Notes: generated by a model from the letters alone, not told the origin. A stretch of DNA of 64,000 bases from Zhengitettix transpicula (GCA_037074705.1 CM073596.1:21488001-21552000); one strand, 5' to 3'; numbered from the stretch's first letter, positions 1 to 13,039 are shown. Numbers and translations: made by a program.

Positions 1-1860
1 GACAACCAATATGGAGACCATTTGTTTACACTGTGAATCTAGCTAAGAATTTCTTCAGTTTAATCTTTCGTAATGTCTGAAGACTGAGGGACAATTATAT
101 CCTGCAATACTGAAGGAGTCTATTTAAGTATTCAATTCGTAAATAAATTCTGAGGTATGTTTGCTAGAATTGATGCAAATAAATTCAATGTATTTTATAG
201 CTGTGCAATTAATGCACTATCGGTCGAAAGTATAGACAGAACTAGTTACATTTAGATTTATGTTAAGTCAATTCTTGAATGAAGTTAATATAGAATTAAA
301 TACTTTTTCGGGTTTATATAAATAAGTACACTGGAAACGTCGGGCACCAAGCTAGTTATTAAAATCACAAATGAGTTTTAATAAAGTATTTAAAATGTGA
401 CCACTCGTTGTTAAGAAAAGGCAGCATATGTAAAAACTTACGGCATTCCAATGAATAAGCAGTTCTAAGGTTTCAGAAGAATCAGGCATATGAAAAAATG
501 TACAACGTTTCGACAACTAGCTCCACAGTCGTCACCAGTTGCGATAGCAGCGAAGATACGTTGTAATTTTTTATGTAAGGAATATATTCATAAAAGTAAT
601 TGTTGTGCTGAAAGTTATTTCGTACAGAAACAAAATCAAGCCAGTGAAAAGGATATTCTCGAAAGTCATTTACCTTCGGTTGAGGGTTTTCAAGTGATAT
701 GATGAATAAATAAATAATAATTCGTTCAATTTGAATCACTCATTTCCTCGTACAAAGTGGACGCCAAGATAAAAAGACAGAACCTTGCATGTCTAGAATG
801 TAATTATGGAAATACACACACAGAAAAGAAAAGGATTAAAAGAATGGGCCTATTCATATAAGTGATTGCAGTAGACCAATTTTCAGGAAGATTCAGGAAA
901 AAGGTTAATACTGTGATATTTTAAATTTTAAGGTATTGAATTAAAGGGACATGGAAGAAGACTTTTATGGAAATATCGCAGTCTGAAGAAAATAGTTAAA
1001 GTTATTGGGCAGACGTTAACACAAAAAAAGAACGTTTTCTCTTTCATGCGTACAAAAATTTAAACTTTGAAGACAAAAGGGGTACACATAAGAAAACTTC
1101 TCTGGTTTCAACCGAGTAATAGTGGATTTAACCCAATACGTTTCGGTCACAATCTCCGTCATCATCACCGAGATTCTCACAGTAATGTCGTGGCTCCAAT
1201 GCTCTCAGACTCGGTTGGAAACCAGAGAAGATTATTACAATTGTTTCACACGGAAAATACTTCATTCGTCAAATAAATATAATAAATTACTTTACTTGCT
1301 CAATATTCGTTCTTTTAAAATATCTCAAGAGTTTTCCAGGCTACTGGATAAACTTCACGGAATAAAACGAAATAATATCTCAGAAAATTGATTAAAAACC
1401 ATGAAGAGTTAAAAAATTTAACTGACAGACATTAAAATATGGAATTCATTTCACTATTTTAATTGTTCAATTTTATAATATGTAAACATAACATCTGAAT
1501 AGAATAGAATAGGTCACTCCACGTCATTAAACAAATACACTAGTGCTGAATTAAATTAATTACAAAGCGGGAGATATTAATCAAATATTTTTCGCGATTT
1601 TTCCTTATCTAAACAACTTTTTTTTATCGAAAAGTGTTGAATTGGAATTTTTTTAATGGTTTTAAGTGATTAGAAGGTTACGTCCTTGTTAATTATCTTC
1701 AGCTTACATTGATTAAAATTTTCCGTAAATGGACGTCAGCGTGCTGGATACACGTGATGATTGAAAACCTCAAGACTTACCTGAAAGTATGGGGTCCTCA
1801 AGCGTGTGTCCCCTTAAGCGTCCACTCAGTAATTGAAAGCTCCAGTTTTTGCGTTTGGGG
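1..1860. other. AT-rich DNA, no gene recognised
   Basis: Only short open frames without supporting splice sites or family motifs are seen. A minus-strand frame is open without a start codon from about 2088 down to 1866, ending in TAA, but I recognise no domain in it. No repeat family shared with the rest of the window was found here. Confidence 0.4.
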
Positions 1861-2364
1861 TTATATCTCTTCGGTTATCGTGACGTTTACCTCGAACAAT
1901 AGCTCGTCCTGTTTAGTCATAAACTGCTCGGCTTTTGTGAGCCTATATCGCGATACGTTATGCGTTACCTTTACGGTCGCATTCCACTTATAAGAGGAGC
2001 AATAACAATCAATCCATTTATTTATGAATAAGAGTCTCCGGACTATTAATATAATGTGACTGTGGTGGACACAAGTTGTTACTCAATCGTTTAGAAAACG
2101 ACTTTGCAGTTCCTGCTTCAATTTTATGTGTTCGTTTAACTACAATAGTTCCTTTATAATAGCGGCATAAATTGAGACATTATTTCTTTAAAATATTTTG
2201 GGATTACAAATTGTCCTAGAGATTCGCCTAATGTGATTGTTTTAATGTAATGAAGTGATCTCTGTGACAATATTAGTTTAATTTTCATCCGTTACTTTTC
2301 GTTTTTTTAATTGCCGTGTTGTTGTCTTAGTTCTGTTATCTTAATACTTTTTCTTCTTCTTCAG

Positions 2365-2492
2365 ATGACCGTTCTAGGACACTTGTAGACCTCAATAACC
2401 AGAGTGACGAGGAGCAATTTTATGCTGTCACAACATTCACAGACACTTTTATTTTTCTCTACGGAAGGTCACCTCAGTCCGCATATTATTAA
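2365..2492 (+). CDS. candidate terminal coding exon, unidentified
   Basis: A strong acceptor (a TTCTTCTTCTTCAG-type pyrimidine tract ending at 2364) precedes 41 codons that are open until a TAA at 2490-2492. The frame enters with two bases completing a split codon. The predicted residues (DRSRTLVDLNNQSDEEQFY and following) are compositionally protein-like, unlike most short frames nearby. A good donor (GTAAGT) lies just after at about 2529, so the exon may continue as a spliced 3' UTR or an alternative exon. I recognise no family and found no upstream exon in the first 2.3 kb, which would lie to the left of the window or be very short. It may equally be a chance frame in a noncoding transcript. 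Confidence 0.3.
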
Positions 2493-3058
2493 GTAGTGAA
2501 ACTTACGATAGGCTCAAGAACTCTAACTGTAAGTCTGTATAATTTATATTTAACGACATTAATTCAAATCTTTAAATTTAAACTATTCATACAACTATGT
2601 TTTTGTCAATTTTTTATTTCCAATTTATTGTACAAATTTTGCTTATTTACGTTATTAGCTTAGGAATTCCCAAAATTGACAAGTTGGCTGTGTTTCCATT
2701 ATTTATGAATTTATAATTGTCAGATTACATTGAATATCAAAATTGCTTATTCTGATTTGGAGGTAAAATATTTGAAAATGGTGAAAACTGGAAACTCAGA
2801 AAAATGAGGGCTATACACATGATGGTATCTAACCTTTAATACCATAGGAAGGGATAGAAAAGATGGAATGCTGATTCAGATAATTAGAATTATCCTGAGG
2901 TATGTTTCTTCCCTGTGGGGGATGTATATGTATTAAATGAATAAATACACAGGTCACATGTCAGAATAACTTAGTAATTGACAAGGAAATTAATTCATTA
3001 TCAACATATTGCACCTAATATTGTATTTCATCAGGAGTACAGTAATTGTTATATATAT

Positions 3059-4081
3059 TGTAATAGTTTATAAAATAGCTTTTGTTATCTTTTGACAATA
3101 ATTCAAGATATGAATTATGTGGCGTTTTTAAATGAAAAGAACTATTACGTGAAAACTATTAAACAAGATTTATTCACAATTTTAAAACAAGTATTCAAAT
3201 TACAAAATATTTGGGATCTCAGGGTCTAGAACTGGGTTTGATAAATGGCAGAATTTATATAATCAAAATCACAAAAATTACATTTGCTTTATATGGGAAT
3301 CAATGCGTCTGAACATAGACGAAATTTGTTGCTGAATAAATAATGCTAAAGATTGAATTTAAACAATTTCAATTTTTATCAAGAAATAAAGAATGATCTG
3401 AATAATTAAATATCTCATTTTATCGATAATTAAAGAACGATCTGACGTTTATCTTTTAAACGTGGTTTACAATGATTTTAAAGTTTTCTTTCTACTTACG
3501 GCAGCCCAGGTCTCATTTTAACTTTTCGTGCACAATTTTGGGGATATCACTGATTCTAATTACTCACAGACTCTAATTAGCGTAGTTTGTTAGTTGGTTT
3601 AAAATAACTTTGTCGTTTCTCGATGATTTACTGCAACCTGGATTTGTAGGTCTCGTGGATTTAGGTTGAAAATGCACCTCATTGGTTTCGACTGTTGACT
3701 GAAGACTAGTTCAATTTCTGCATTTTTGATATAACAGCGTACTGGTTACTGGAACACTTTCTCGTTCTTTAAATTAGACCTTTTTCATTCTCGCTGCTGA
3801 CTGACTAAATTGTTCAACTTTTCGTGTATTAGAATTTTGTGGTCTTTACACCTCGCCGTTCATTGCCTGACTGTTCGTTCTTTTCGTCTGTTCTATTTGC
3901 TGTCTGCTGCCCGACTATTCGTTCGTCTCGTAAATTTTGAGCGCGTAAAACCTTCTCGACCGATCAACAATACTTTCTTTGCCTTGCCGGTTTGTTGCGG
4001 CGTCCGCTATATCCACCAATAATGAGTCCTCTACAATTCAACTTTTCAATTAGAACAATGCCTTAATTACCAATTACTACA
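3059..4081 (-). mobile_element. L-family element (TGTA...TACA termini), minus orientation
   Basis: On the minus strand it starts TGTAGTAATTGG and ends CTATTACA. It is flanked on both sides by ATAT of an (AT)n tract. It is a close inverted relative of the element at 34555-35490: both carry the same blocks, including the 'gggatctcagggtc' segment and a splice-donor-like CCGTAAGTA. TG...CA ends, length near 1 kb, lack of an ORF and a short AT-rich target duplication fit a solo LTR or TRIM. A short-TIR element is the alternative. Confidence 0.55.
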
Positions 4082-4111
4082 ATATATATCTATATATATA
4101 TATATATATTA
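4082..4111. repeat. (AT)n microsatellite abutting an L element
   Basis: A run of alternating A and T with one C interruption lies directly beside the terminus of the L-family element, and may have been its insertion target. Confidence 0.8.
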
Positions 4112-4151
4112 TTAGTAAGGATATGACATTGTCAAAAATAATTATAATTTT

Positions 4152-4420
4152 GGTATGGAAAGGAAATAGAGATAGGTTGTGGCTTACCTGAAAGTAAACT
4201 GCGGTGTCGCCATAAGGAACTGAAGGTTGTTCTTCAAATTTTCGGAGGCTCTCAGCCTCCTCCTTTAAATTCCGCGGCCGGCTGGTGCAAGGAATGGTGT
4301 AACAATCCTTCCTTGAAGGAGGCTGAGAACCTCCGAAAATTTGAAGAACATCCTTCAGTTCCTTATGGCGACCGACACCGCCAGGTAAGCCACAACCTAT
4401 TACTCTTTCCTTTCCATACC
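4152..4420. repeat. 270-bp long hairpin (near-perfect inverted repeat)
   Basis: The left arm, about 4152-4266, is the reverse complement of the right arm, about 4313-4420, with only scattered mismatches and a few short indels. The arms start GGTATGGAAAGGAAA and end TTTCCATACC, and the loop is about 46 bp and GC-rich. There is no coding potential. Candidate identities are a foldback MITE or a transcribed long-hairpin RNA locus (hpRNA/siRNA source). No clear target-site duplication is visible: the flanks are TAATTTT and AATATAT. Confidence 0.8.
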
Positions 4421-5930
4421 AATATATATCAGTCGGTAGGATGTGGCATGCAGTTATATATTGTTATTATAAGTACCACCACTTTTTTAGGAAGGTGTTT
4501 TAGTATGTTTCCTACTATAAGGTAATAAACAGGAGCTTTGGATGAGCTAGTTAATTTTATTACTCTATATATACTTCAGAAGGTGAAATTGTTTTCAGGG
4601 GTGGTGACAGTTGTCCTGTTGCATTGAGATGTTCCTCAATTTTTGTGTTGAAATTAATAATATTGGATGGAAATGGGGTAAATACTTGAGCAATTCAAAA
4701 CATGAGCTCGCTAAAAAAAATTCTCTTTGAAAAACACATGTAATTAGTTAATATTTCCACGATGTCTTGAGGTTGTTTAAATTAACCTGAAGCAATAGAA
4801 CAATAATTTATTTCAGCATTTAATATAATCTGAAATTATTATATAGTAATATCATAGAAAGAAACAGGCAATATGTAAAAAATAATGTGAATTAATCAAC
4901 CAAAAGAAAAAAAATATTACAATAAGACTTTACGAAAATCGGTTACATGGGACGCAGTGCGTGAGACTAAATTTATATTTTAACAATTTATTGCAAATTA
5001 CGTACGAAACGTATTGTAATAATTGTTTTGGTTGCTTCATTAATGCACATTCTTTATGGCAAATTGCAGGTTTTTTTCAAAACGTAGATTAAACAAAATT
5101 AAAATATATAACTAGAATATTAAACATTTAACTTCATTTCGTGTGGTGTCCGATGTGCCCCAAAATCTGATATATTTCCGGTAAAATTTGTATTTGTTGG
5201 GATTACTAAAGCTATGCTTCAGCGGCTGCCACTTAATAGTGGGAATGTGTTTAAATATTCGTCATAATATTATCTTCATTATAATCAAAGTACACCTGCA
5301 TTGAATCGTCATGATGGGTTAAATATTTCATAATATATAAAATTGAGGTAAAATTTCATATAATGCTCTAGTTAAAGTGAAAGTATGCTTATACTAATTA
5401 TAACAACACACGAAAAATGGTTAATATTCCAAACAATATTGGTTTGAAATGTAAACACTTTCATATGTAATTTATTTTGAAGTCGTCGTCTTTTTAACTT
5501 TTGGTCACAAGAGAATTTTAATCTCACGAATGATAAAGAGATGAACTAACAGCATATTTTAAATAATGTGTAATTTGCTCAACTTTTTATATGTAAAAAA
5601 TAAAAAGCAATGTCAAATAATAATAGGAGATTTTAATTTTTTTTCCCTTGACTTTATTTTATTGGAAAGGTTGTGTCAATCTCTGCTAATTAAAAAGATA
5701 GTAGACGCCAATTGATTTGGAATATCATCTTTAAATAAAGTAATCAAAGGTAATTTTCATTAAATGGTCTTATTCACGCAATATATTTATAAGAACAATT
5801 GCTTTTCTTTAAATTATACATGTAATATATATTAATAATAAATATATGCCATATATATAATCCTTGGTCGAATTTAGAGTATCTTATTCTCTTAAAAGCC
5901 TTGCTTAGTTATATCGACGTCAAATGACAA
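4421..5930. other. AT-rich intergenic DNA, nothing recognised
   Basis: No splice-supported frames, RNA genes or repeats shared elsewhere in the window were seen between the hairpin and the CIAO3 5' region. Confidence 0.4.
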
Positions 5931-6017
5931 AAATATTGACCTCACATAACCTATTTTCAGCAGACGAAGTTTTGAAACTACATTTTCAAAGATTGGATTT
6001 GGTCAACTAACGTAGTT

Positions 6018-6029
6018 ATGTTAAATTAA
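6018..6029 (+). promoter_or_regulatory. possible minimal uORF just upstream of CIAO3 start
   Basis: ATG TTA AAT TAA ends two bases before the CIAO3 ATG. It matters only if transcription starts upstream of 6018, which cannot be determined here. No TATA box is evident in 5900-6031, so an initiator-type start is likely. Confidence 0.35.
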
Positions 6030-6031
6030 CA

Positions 6032-9000
6032 ATGGATTCTCGTTTTAGTGGCGTTTTGCAGCTTACTAATTTAGATGATTTTATTACCCCTTCACAGGTT
6101 GTACTTTATTAAATGTGTATTATATTGTTATATATAAATGACATTTTCTTTTATGAAGTAATTACTACTGTTTTTGAAATTTCAACTTGTGAAATCTTTT
6201 TCCATGTAGGAATGTATCAAACCAGTAGAGATTCAAAAAACGTCTACAGGTACTGGAGCAAAAATTAAGATAAAAGATGATGGTTCCTATGTCCAGTTAC
6301 AAAAGGTAAGTTTGAATATTTTGGCACAAATATACCATCAAGGTTTTTATGTATTTCTGTATTTGGAAATAATATTTATATGGTATTCAAATATTATTTT
6401 TTAATTTTATTGTTAATGATTGTGTGTGCTTTGCTCTACATACATTAATAGTTATTTTTCAGAGTGGTGCTGAACAGAGACTACAAAAAGTAGAAATAAC
6501 CTTAGCAGACTGCTTAGCATGTAGTGGATGTATTACTACTGCTGAAAGTGTTTTAATATCCCAACAAAGCCACGAGGAACTTACACGTATTTTTCTTGAA
6601 AAACAGAAACAGCTTAAGGTAATAAATAATAAGGGATATATAATTTTAAATTGATGTGAGTTAATCTATGACTATGCATTTATAATAGCGGAGTTTTACT
6701 TCAAATGAGAGTTAAATCTAATTAAAAAGGAAGTTATTTGAAATCCTCAAAAATATTTATTTATTTTCATGGTATAAAATGACTTTTAAATTTAATTTTA
6801 GTTTAGAAAGCTGTAAATATTCTAATGTTTGTCATAAATTAGCACAACACATTAGTTACACTACAATAAAAGTGAAAATTGTTTTTATGTCAGGAAAATA
6901 ATAATACTTGAATACCTTTGTAAAGTAGCATTGGTTATTGAGAGAATTTAATCATTAAATAAATATTTAACTATATCATTCCTTTATATGCCAATAGTTT
7001 TTTAGCCAGACAGCCCAAGCAATTATTAGATAATATATTTTGCTCATTAGTTTTTATTAAGCTGAAATGATATAGTCTATATATCATAATTATAAAAATA
7101 TTTTGATTGGTATTAATATTAAATTTACAGTCTGAACCAAAAAGTGAAGCAAAGTTGATAGTGATTTCACTGTCCATACAACCAGTACTATCTTTGGCAG
7201 AGTACTTTCAATTATCACCAGAAGAGACAGCTAGAAAGCTTGCAGGTTAGATTCTATCATATTTATGGAATTATTATATAAATTCTTTTTTTTTCTTAAT
7301 TTAGATATTATCAAGTAGGAGCCTACTCTACAGCATTTAGTGTTTTGGAGAGATTCCTAAACAGGACAATAAATTTTGAATCAATGGTACTTCTAAGTTA
7401 CGGGGAAAATTGCTATTAAAGTGGATTAAAAATATAAAGTCCAAAGCCAAATATATCATAAGATTAAAATATTCTTCACGTCAACAATAATTTTTTAGTT
7501 ATTTCTTTTCAATTTGAAATTTATATTCAAAAGGTAATTGTTTGATAATTTGTTCTTTTAAATTTAGACTAAAGATGATTTTATTAGCACCAGTGGCATC
7601 GTGTCCGTTCCCAAACCAAAATTGTAATTTGACATTAAGAATATATCCCTTCATTTTTCTTATTTATTAATTTACATCAGATTTTCATACATTTCAGCTG
7701 CACATTTAAAAATTAATCAGAAAAATGAAGTAATATATGTCCCTTCCTGTTCTTGGAGAACCTACTAACTTGTATTGTTGCTTATTTTAGATTTTCCTTA
7801 AATTTGTAACTGTCATAAAGTGTCTATTTAATTACAGTAAGAAATTCATTCTAAAAAAAATGGCTTTAAATAATTGAAGATGTATCTGTGTAAAATAATT
7901 GCAACTCTTATATATAATTAAAGAGCAGCTAAGCTTTATTTTTTTCTATAGGATTCTTCAAATCAAAAGGTGCTGATTTGGTACTGAGTATGCAAGTTGC
8001 AGAAGACCTAACACTACTAGAAAGCCAAAAGGAGTTTATAGAACGTTACAGAGCTGCAGAAATTGGAACCACGAATCAGGTGCCAATGCTATCATCTGCG
8101 TGTCCTGGTAAGATAATTTGTTTTATATGAGAGCCTCTTATTGTGTGTCATGATTTTATTAGCTGCCTAATACAAGCATCAGTATTTCTTTTAATGTGGC
8201 CCTTTGTTGCTGGTTTAATGTATAACTATATACACTATATATAACTATATCTCAATGAGCATAGGTTTTCCCTAGATATAATTTTTTGATGACTAATTGT
8301 GTCATCAAATTCTTATTAACTAGAACTATTGTTTTGATAAAATATTACATTCATGTTTGTTTCTTTTATAGGATGGGTCTGTTATGCTGAGAAAACTCAT
8401 GGAAATTTTATTCTACCTTTTATATCCACCACACGGTCACCACAGCAAATGATGGGGTGCCTCGTGAAAGACTTTTTGTCCAAACAAATGGGTCACAATC
8501 CTACAAACATCTACCATGTCACCTTGATGCCATGTTATGACAAGAAATTGGAAGCATCAAGAGCAGATTTCTTTAATGAGAGCTTAAATTTTCATGACGT
8601 AGATTGTGTCATAACTGCTAGTTAGTTCATAATTTTTTTAAATTTCAATAACAGTACTTTATTATATACTATCTATATTGTTCTGTTTTATTTTTTAAGT
8701 TTGATGAAACTTACATTATTTAATAATTTGTATAATTTACTCAGCATAATGAATGTAATATGGATTTTTTTTTGCTATGGTGTAGTTGAGCTGCAACAAT
8801 TACTTCACCTAGAACAGGTGGATCTGGAAAACATAGAGAGTGTGGATTTGGACTGGCCATGGGAAAATGAAAGAACTTCTGATGTGACTTTGTGGGGCCA
8901 CCGGGGATCTGGTTCTGGAGGTCTTGCAGAACATGTGTTTGTACATGCAGCTAAAACACTTTTCAGTGAAGATGAATCAACAGTGTCTTCATTAAATTTC

Positions 9001-10507
9001 AAGGCAGTGAGGTATACTGAAGTGTATTTTTGCTGTTTAATGTGCAAATAATTTTAAATTGTAATTCTACAATCTAATCAGTAGAAATGAATTAAATATA
9101 TTTTGGTATGAAAACCTTCTACTGAAAGCCACAACTGTAGTATATCTCAACTTTCTTGGTGGCCCAGTTTAGTATCTTTATGCACACAGCCAATCACCTT
9201 CCGTAAGCACATAGAGCTCAACCTCATTATACCATAATGTGTGTTTATTCCATGCTCCCTCCCCTCCCTCAATCTGCACAACCCACCTTCTTTCATGACT
9301 ACTGCTATTCAAACATTCTATTCATGCAAATCACCAGTGTTCTATGATAAATAAGTAGCTAACAACAGATGAAAATAACTGCTAAATAAGTACTACAAAC
9401 TATTCTTGTTGCTTTTGTCAGTTGATTCAAGAAATGCAAGAGCTATAAGAAATACAGTTAAAGATTAAACCTTAAAAAAAGTTTAACTTTATTTTATTTT
9501 TACTTTTGAGTTTTCCACCTGGTTTATGCAGTGTGTCATTTTTAATGATCTTTATTTATTTGCAACAAGGATTTCAGAAACATACTTATTTAGCACTTAT
9601 TTTTGTCTGCTTTCGGCTTCTTATTTATGTTATTATTTTACATTTAACACAGATGTTTGATATTTTAGAAACCTTAAAGAGTGTCCACAACAATACTAAA
9701 GTAGTGGATTTCTTCCTGTCCCCTTCTGGTCCTTGAGTGTTATATCTTCCTACTTTATCACCTTCCAAACAGATTGTATTACATTAACAATCAAGCAGTA
9801 AACTTGTCTTTTGTTAAAATTTATGTAAAAATCATTCAACACAAATTTTGTAACTAATCACTATCAGTGATTTGCTGTAGTATTTACTTTAAATTTTCGT
9901 CATTTTATTAATAATGCTAGTATCTTTACCAACAATAGATTATTCTCTAATGTTAGAGTAATTTTTTTTACCTTTACAGAAATCCAGATTTCAAAGAAGT
10001 TATTCTTGAAAAAGATGGCAAGACAGTGTTAAAATTTGCCATAGCTAATGGATTCCGAAACATACAAAATCTTATTCAGAAACTGAAGAGAAAGAAAATG
10101 GAATACCACTATGTTGAAGTCATGGCTTGTCCTTCAGGTTAGTTTTTATGTACTGAATTTCAAAATAATTTTATTCTGAAATTAACTCCTCAATTCATAT
10201 ATTTGTGCCAACTTATTTAAAGAAACATGATTATATAAAAAAAACAATTTTAATCATTTTTACAGGCTGTCTCAATGGAGGGGCTCAGATTCGTCCCAAG
10301 GAAGGAGACAGTTTGAAAGAGCTTACATTGAGATTGGAAGCTGCTTATCATTCCTTACCTAACAAAATGCCTGAAGAAAACACAACAGTTCAAAGGCTCT
10401 ACAACACGTGGCTTGGGGGGGAATCATCAGACAAAAGTGTGCATCTTCTTCACACACAATACCATGCTGTTGAGAAGATGAATAATGCTTTGAATATAAA
10501 ATGGTGA
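6032..10507 (+). CDS. CIAO3: CIAO3/NARFL (Nar1) cytosolic Fe-S cluster assembly factor, 9 exons, complete
   Basis: The protein belongs to the iron-only-hydrogenase-like Nar1 family. It is a [4Fe-4S] protein that links the early cytosolic Fe-S scaffold to the CIA targeting complex (CIAO1-CIAO2B-MMS19). Exons: 6032-6097, 6210-6305, 6463-6618, 7131-7245, 7952-8107, 8372-8620, 8786-9011, 9980-10137, 10266-10507. All introns are GT-AG and the frame closes exactly to 487 residues, close to the ~476 usual for animals. The N-terminal cluster ligands C24 and C71-x2-C74-x2-C77 (ADCLACSGC) are present. The C-terminal ligands are C195 (SACPGW), C251 (MPCYDKK), C405 and C409 (ACPSGCLNGG). The protein ends in ...NIKW rather than the C-terminal tryptophan-type signal being lost: the last residue is W, matching the known conserved terminal W used for CIA targeting. 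The start has a usable context (AACAATGG). No internal stop or shift was found. Confidence 0.97.
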
Positions 10508-10632
10508 TAATCATCTGTGGTGCTGGCTGAATATATACCATACTTTTATAAAGTAATATTTTAAGTTTCTATTATCATGCTTATGTATATACCATATATA
10601 CTTATTACACCACTTTAGACACAATCTAATCT

Positions 10633-10642
10633 AATAAATAAA
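10633..10642 (+). terminator. overlapping AATAAA poly(A) signals of CIAO3
   Basis: Two overlapping AATAAA hexamers lie at 10633-10638 and 10637-10642, about 130 bases after the stop codon. They give a short 3' UTR. They sit at the very edge of the minus-strand R repeat trailer, so the repeat begins where the gene ends. Confidence 0.75.
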
Positions 10643-10960
10643 GCAGACTGTTTGTTTGTATATTTGTATGTTTGTTTTTATGTTCAACATACAAATCTAC
10701 ACCCATGGAGAAAATTTCACCAAATTATGTAAACGTGTTCTTTGCGACAAAGAAACAAACACTGTCAGGGTGAGATGAATACCACCCCCAGGAGCAGGGG
10801 TGTAAATATTCAAACATGCTAAAAAAAAACCTGATATTTGAGTCGGATGAATATTTTCAGTAGTCAAAGAGATTGATAGTGTTTCTACCGATGTTATATA
10901 TAATTTCAATCCTTACCAGTAAAGGAGCACATTCCTAGGTGGGGGTGGTTGGGTGTTACA
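10643..10960 (-). repeat. R-family fragment: one ~275-bp monomer plus 3' trailer
   Basis: Read on the minus strand it contains the R landmarks in order: 'taacatcggtagaaacactatc', 'agcatgtttgaatattt', a C-rich stretch, 'gacagtgtttgtttc', 'gcaaagaacacg', and a trailer rich in ACATACAAA. It is the same unit as the arrays at 36.1 and 46.3 kb, truncated to about one monomer. Confidence 0.7.
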
Positions 10961-10969
10961 CAAAATTAA

Positions 10970-11277
10970 TGCAAATACAACCGAGATTAGAGTCGTACCA
11001 AGGGTTATGGATTATGGATTTTGCTGAGTTTGAGTTGTTCCTTTTTGGCTTTCATGTGGTTTTTCCATGTCAATTTTTGGTCGAGGCGGAGTCCTAGGTA
11101 TTTTACTTAGGTTTTTACTGGGATAGGTTGACTGAATATTTTAACTTGCGGGCACGTCAAGCGTTTATTTCTGAAGGTGATTTGTGTGGACTTGTCGCAG
11201 TTTACTTTGATGCGCCATTGGTTGAGGCAGTTTTCTAAGAGGTTCAGATGTGACTGGAGATTTTCGGTTGCTTAGTA
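10970..11277 (-). mobile_element. jockey-type LINE reverse transcriptase fragment
   Basis: The minus-strand translation gives a C-terminal RT block typical of jockey elements: 'HLNLLENCLNQWRIKVN', then a K-S-T-x-I-T-F segment, then 'KYLGLRLDQKLTWKNH'. An in-frame stop precedes the KYLGL motif, and both ends are truncated. It is a dead relic. Confidence 0.75.
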
Positions 11278-11279
11278 GT

Positions 11280-11995
11280 AGTATATCCTTTCGTTCCTTT
11301 AGGAACATAGGGCATCCTAACTCTTTCCTTTGCCAACATTTTAACTTCTTTCCAGGTTATCGACTCCTCCATGATCGTCCTCGTATGTTTAGGTCATTCT
11401 ACTTTTTGTTCACCTTGTGGATTCCAGCCTAATGCTTCCTTCTCAACTGACCAGTCATCCTCAAGGTATGTCCTATCCATCTCAATTTTCTCATTTTTAT
11501 CTGTTTCTCTATTTCTGTCTCACTGCAGGCTTCCCATAATGCAGAGTTACTTATTATTTCGAGCCATCTTATACCAATTATTTTTCTTAAACAGCGATTT
11601 ATAAATGTTTGTAATTTCTTTGTAATTTGATTTGTTACTTTCCAGGTTTCGCATCTGTAGAGCAGTACTGATTTGACATTGATATTAAATATGCGAATCT
11701 TGATTTTCTTGGAAATATTTTTGTTCTTCCAGAGGGTGTATAGTTGGACAAATGCTCAATTTGCCTTTTTAATTCGTGCTTTGACGTCTTCTGGGGCTCC
11801 TCCACTTGTTGATACTATGCTTCCTAGATAAGTGAACTCACTCACTGTTTCAATTTCCTCCTTATTTTTGTGGTGAGTATCGACCCTCGAATTGACCTGG
11901 AAGCATCTTTGTGACAGGTATGATTTTTACTGTAGAATTCCAGCTGTCGTCCAAGTGCGTCAGCCTATAGGGTGATTAAGCTATGGAGCGTTTCG
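11280..11995 (-). mobile_element. RTE-like LINE reverse transcriptase 3' fragment, decayed
   Basis: Minus-strand frames give the characteristic C-terminal series: 'ETVSEFTYLGSIVS', then 'IRIFNINVKSVLLY', then 'CETWKVTNQITKKLQ', then 'RCLRKIIGIRW', then 'WIGHTLRM', each in shifted frames with stops. This order is that of the RTE/CR1-like LINE RT tail. No endonuclease part is visible. Confidence 0.75.
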
Positions 11996-12484
11996 CATCT
12001 ACCTGGCCCTATATTTTTCCTCGTTCATCATATGCGTTCTTTAAGTAAAATAAAAAATATTTTTGTACTTATATTTTTTTCCATTATCATCACGGAGAAT
12101 ATACAAATTACTTATCAATTTAATTCATGATCGACTCGTTTTGGGGGACAAAAGTAGAGAAATACATAGTTTCAGATTTCAGAATAGAAATTATTAGGAA
12201 GTTTTCAAAGAATAAAGAAATGGATATGAAAATATGGATGATAAAGAAAGAACGGAATGTGGAGAGTACAATACCTATATTGATTTTGTTAAAACTAATT
12301 TTAACAGCTAGGAAATACTGGTAGTTCCAAAAAATATATTTTTTTTAAACCACACATTTTGCCAGTTTTATTTTTCTATATATTAAATGTAAGACAAATG
12401 TCAATTTACTGTGTCCGTATGAGTTAAAATGTAATCATCGCGTTTCTTACAATTCCTCCACATACTCGTCCACTTCTCGTTGTA

Positions 12485-12980
12485 CTTCTAAACCCTGTTA
12501 TAGACAAATTATCCGTCCCTTTCAAGAAAAAATATACGTAAAACTTTACAATATCAATTAAGAATGAAAGTTTATAATTCTCTGAAAAATCCATTTTTTT
12601 CACATTCTACAAACTTTAGAGCTATTGAGACGCGATTGAGTGTCCACTAAACAGTCGGATCTTGATATTTATTTTTCTTAAAATTTTAGAATCCATCTGA
12701 AAAGTCCGAAAGCAGGGATGACATGGTGGTTGAATTTTTATTGTAAGTTTTCTTTTACGTCTGACGTTTTGCAAATATATTTTATTATAATAAGTAAATA
12801 TCAGATAAATAGAACTTAGGTTTTTATGCGATTGTGATTTGCAAGATTTGTATAGGTGAATACATTCTCTGAATGATGTGTTGTGGGTTTGAATGTTTTT
12901 TTTCTATCCGTGTAAGAAGATCGTCGAAATTGTTAAACTAGTAGTTTAAACTACATTTTTAAAACCCCGTCCAGACTACC
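12485..12980 (-). mobile_element. Harbinger-derived copy, arm 1 of a large inverted pair
   Basis: This segment is the reverse complement, with divergence, of 15115-15615. Shared blocks include 'ggacactcaatcgc/tgtcc', 'cagtcggatcttgatat', 'aatccatctgaaaagtccg' and 'gttgaatttttattgta'. It ends in 'aaccccgtccagactaccgagcaacgagccgaac', the GC-rich terminal type also found at 14830-14910 in inverted form. Arm 2 carries the recognisable transposase piece. Confidence 0.6.
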
Positions 12981-13039
12981 GAGCAACGAGCCGAACATGA
13001 GTTAGTGCGCATGCGCTAGATGGACCAGTATTAGATTAA

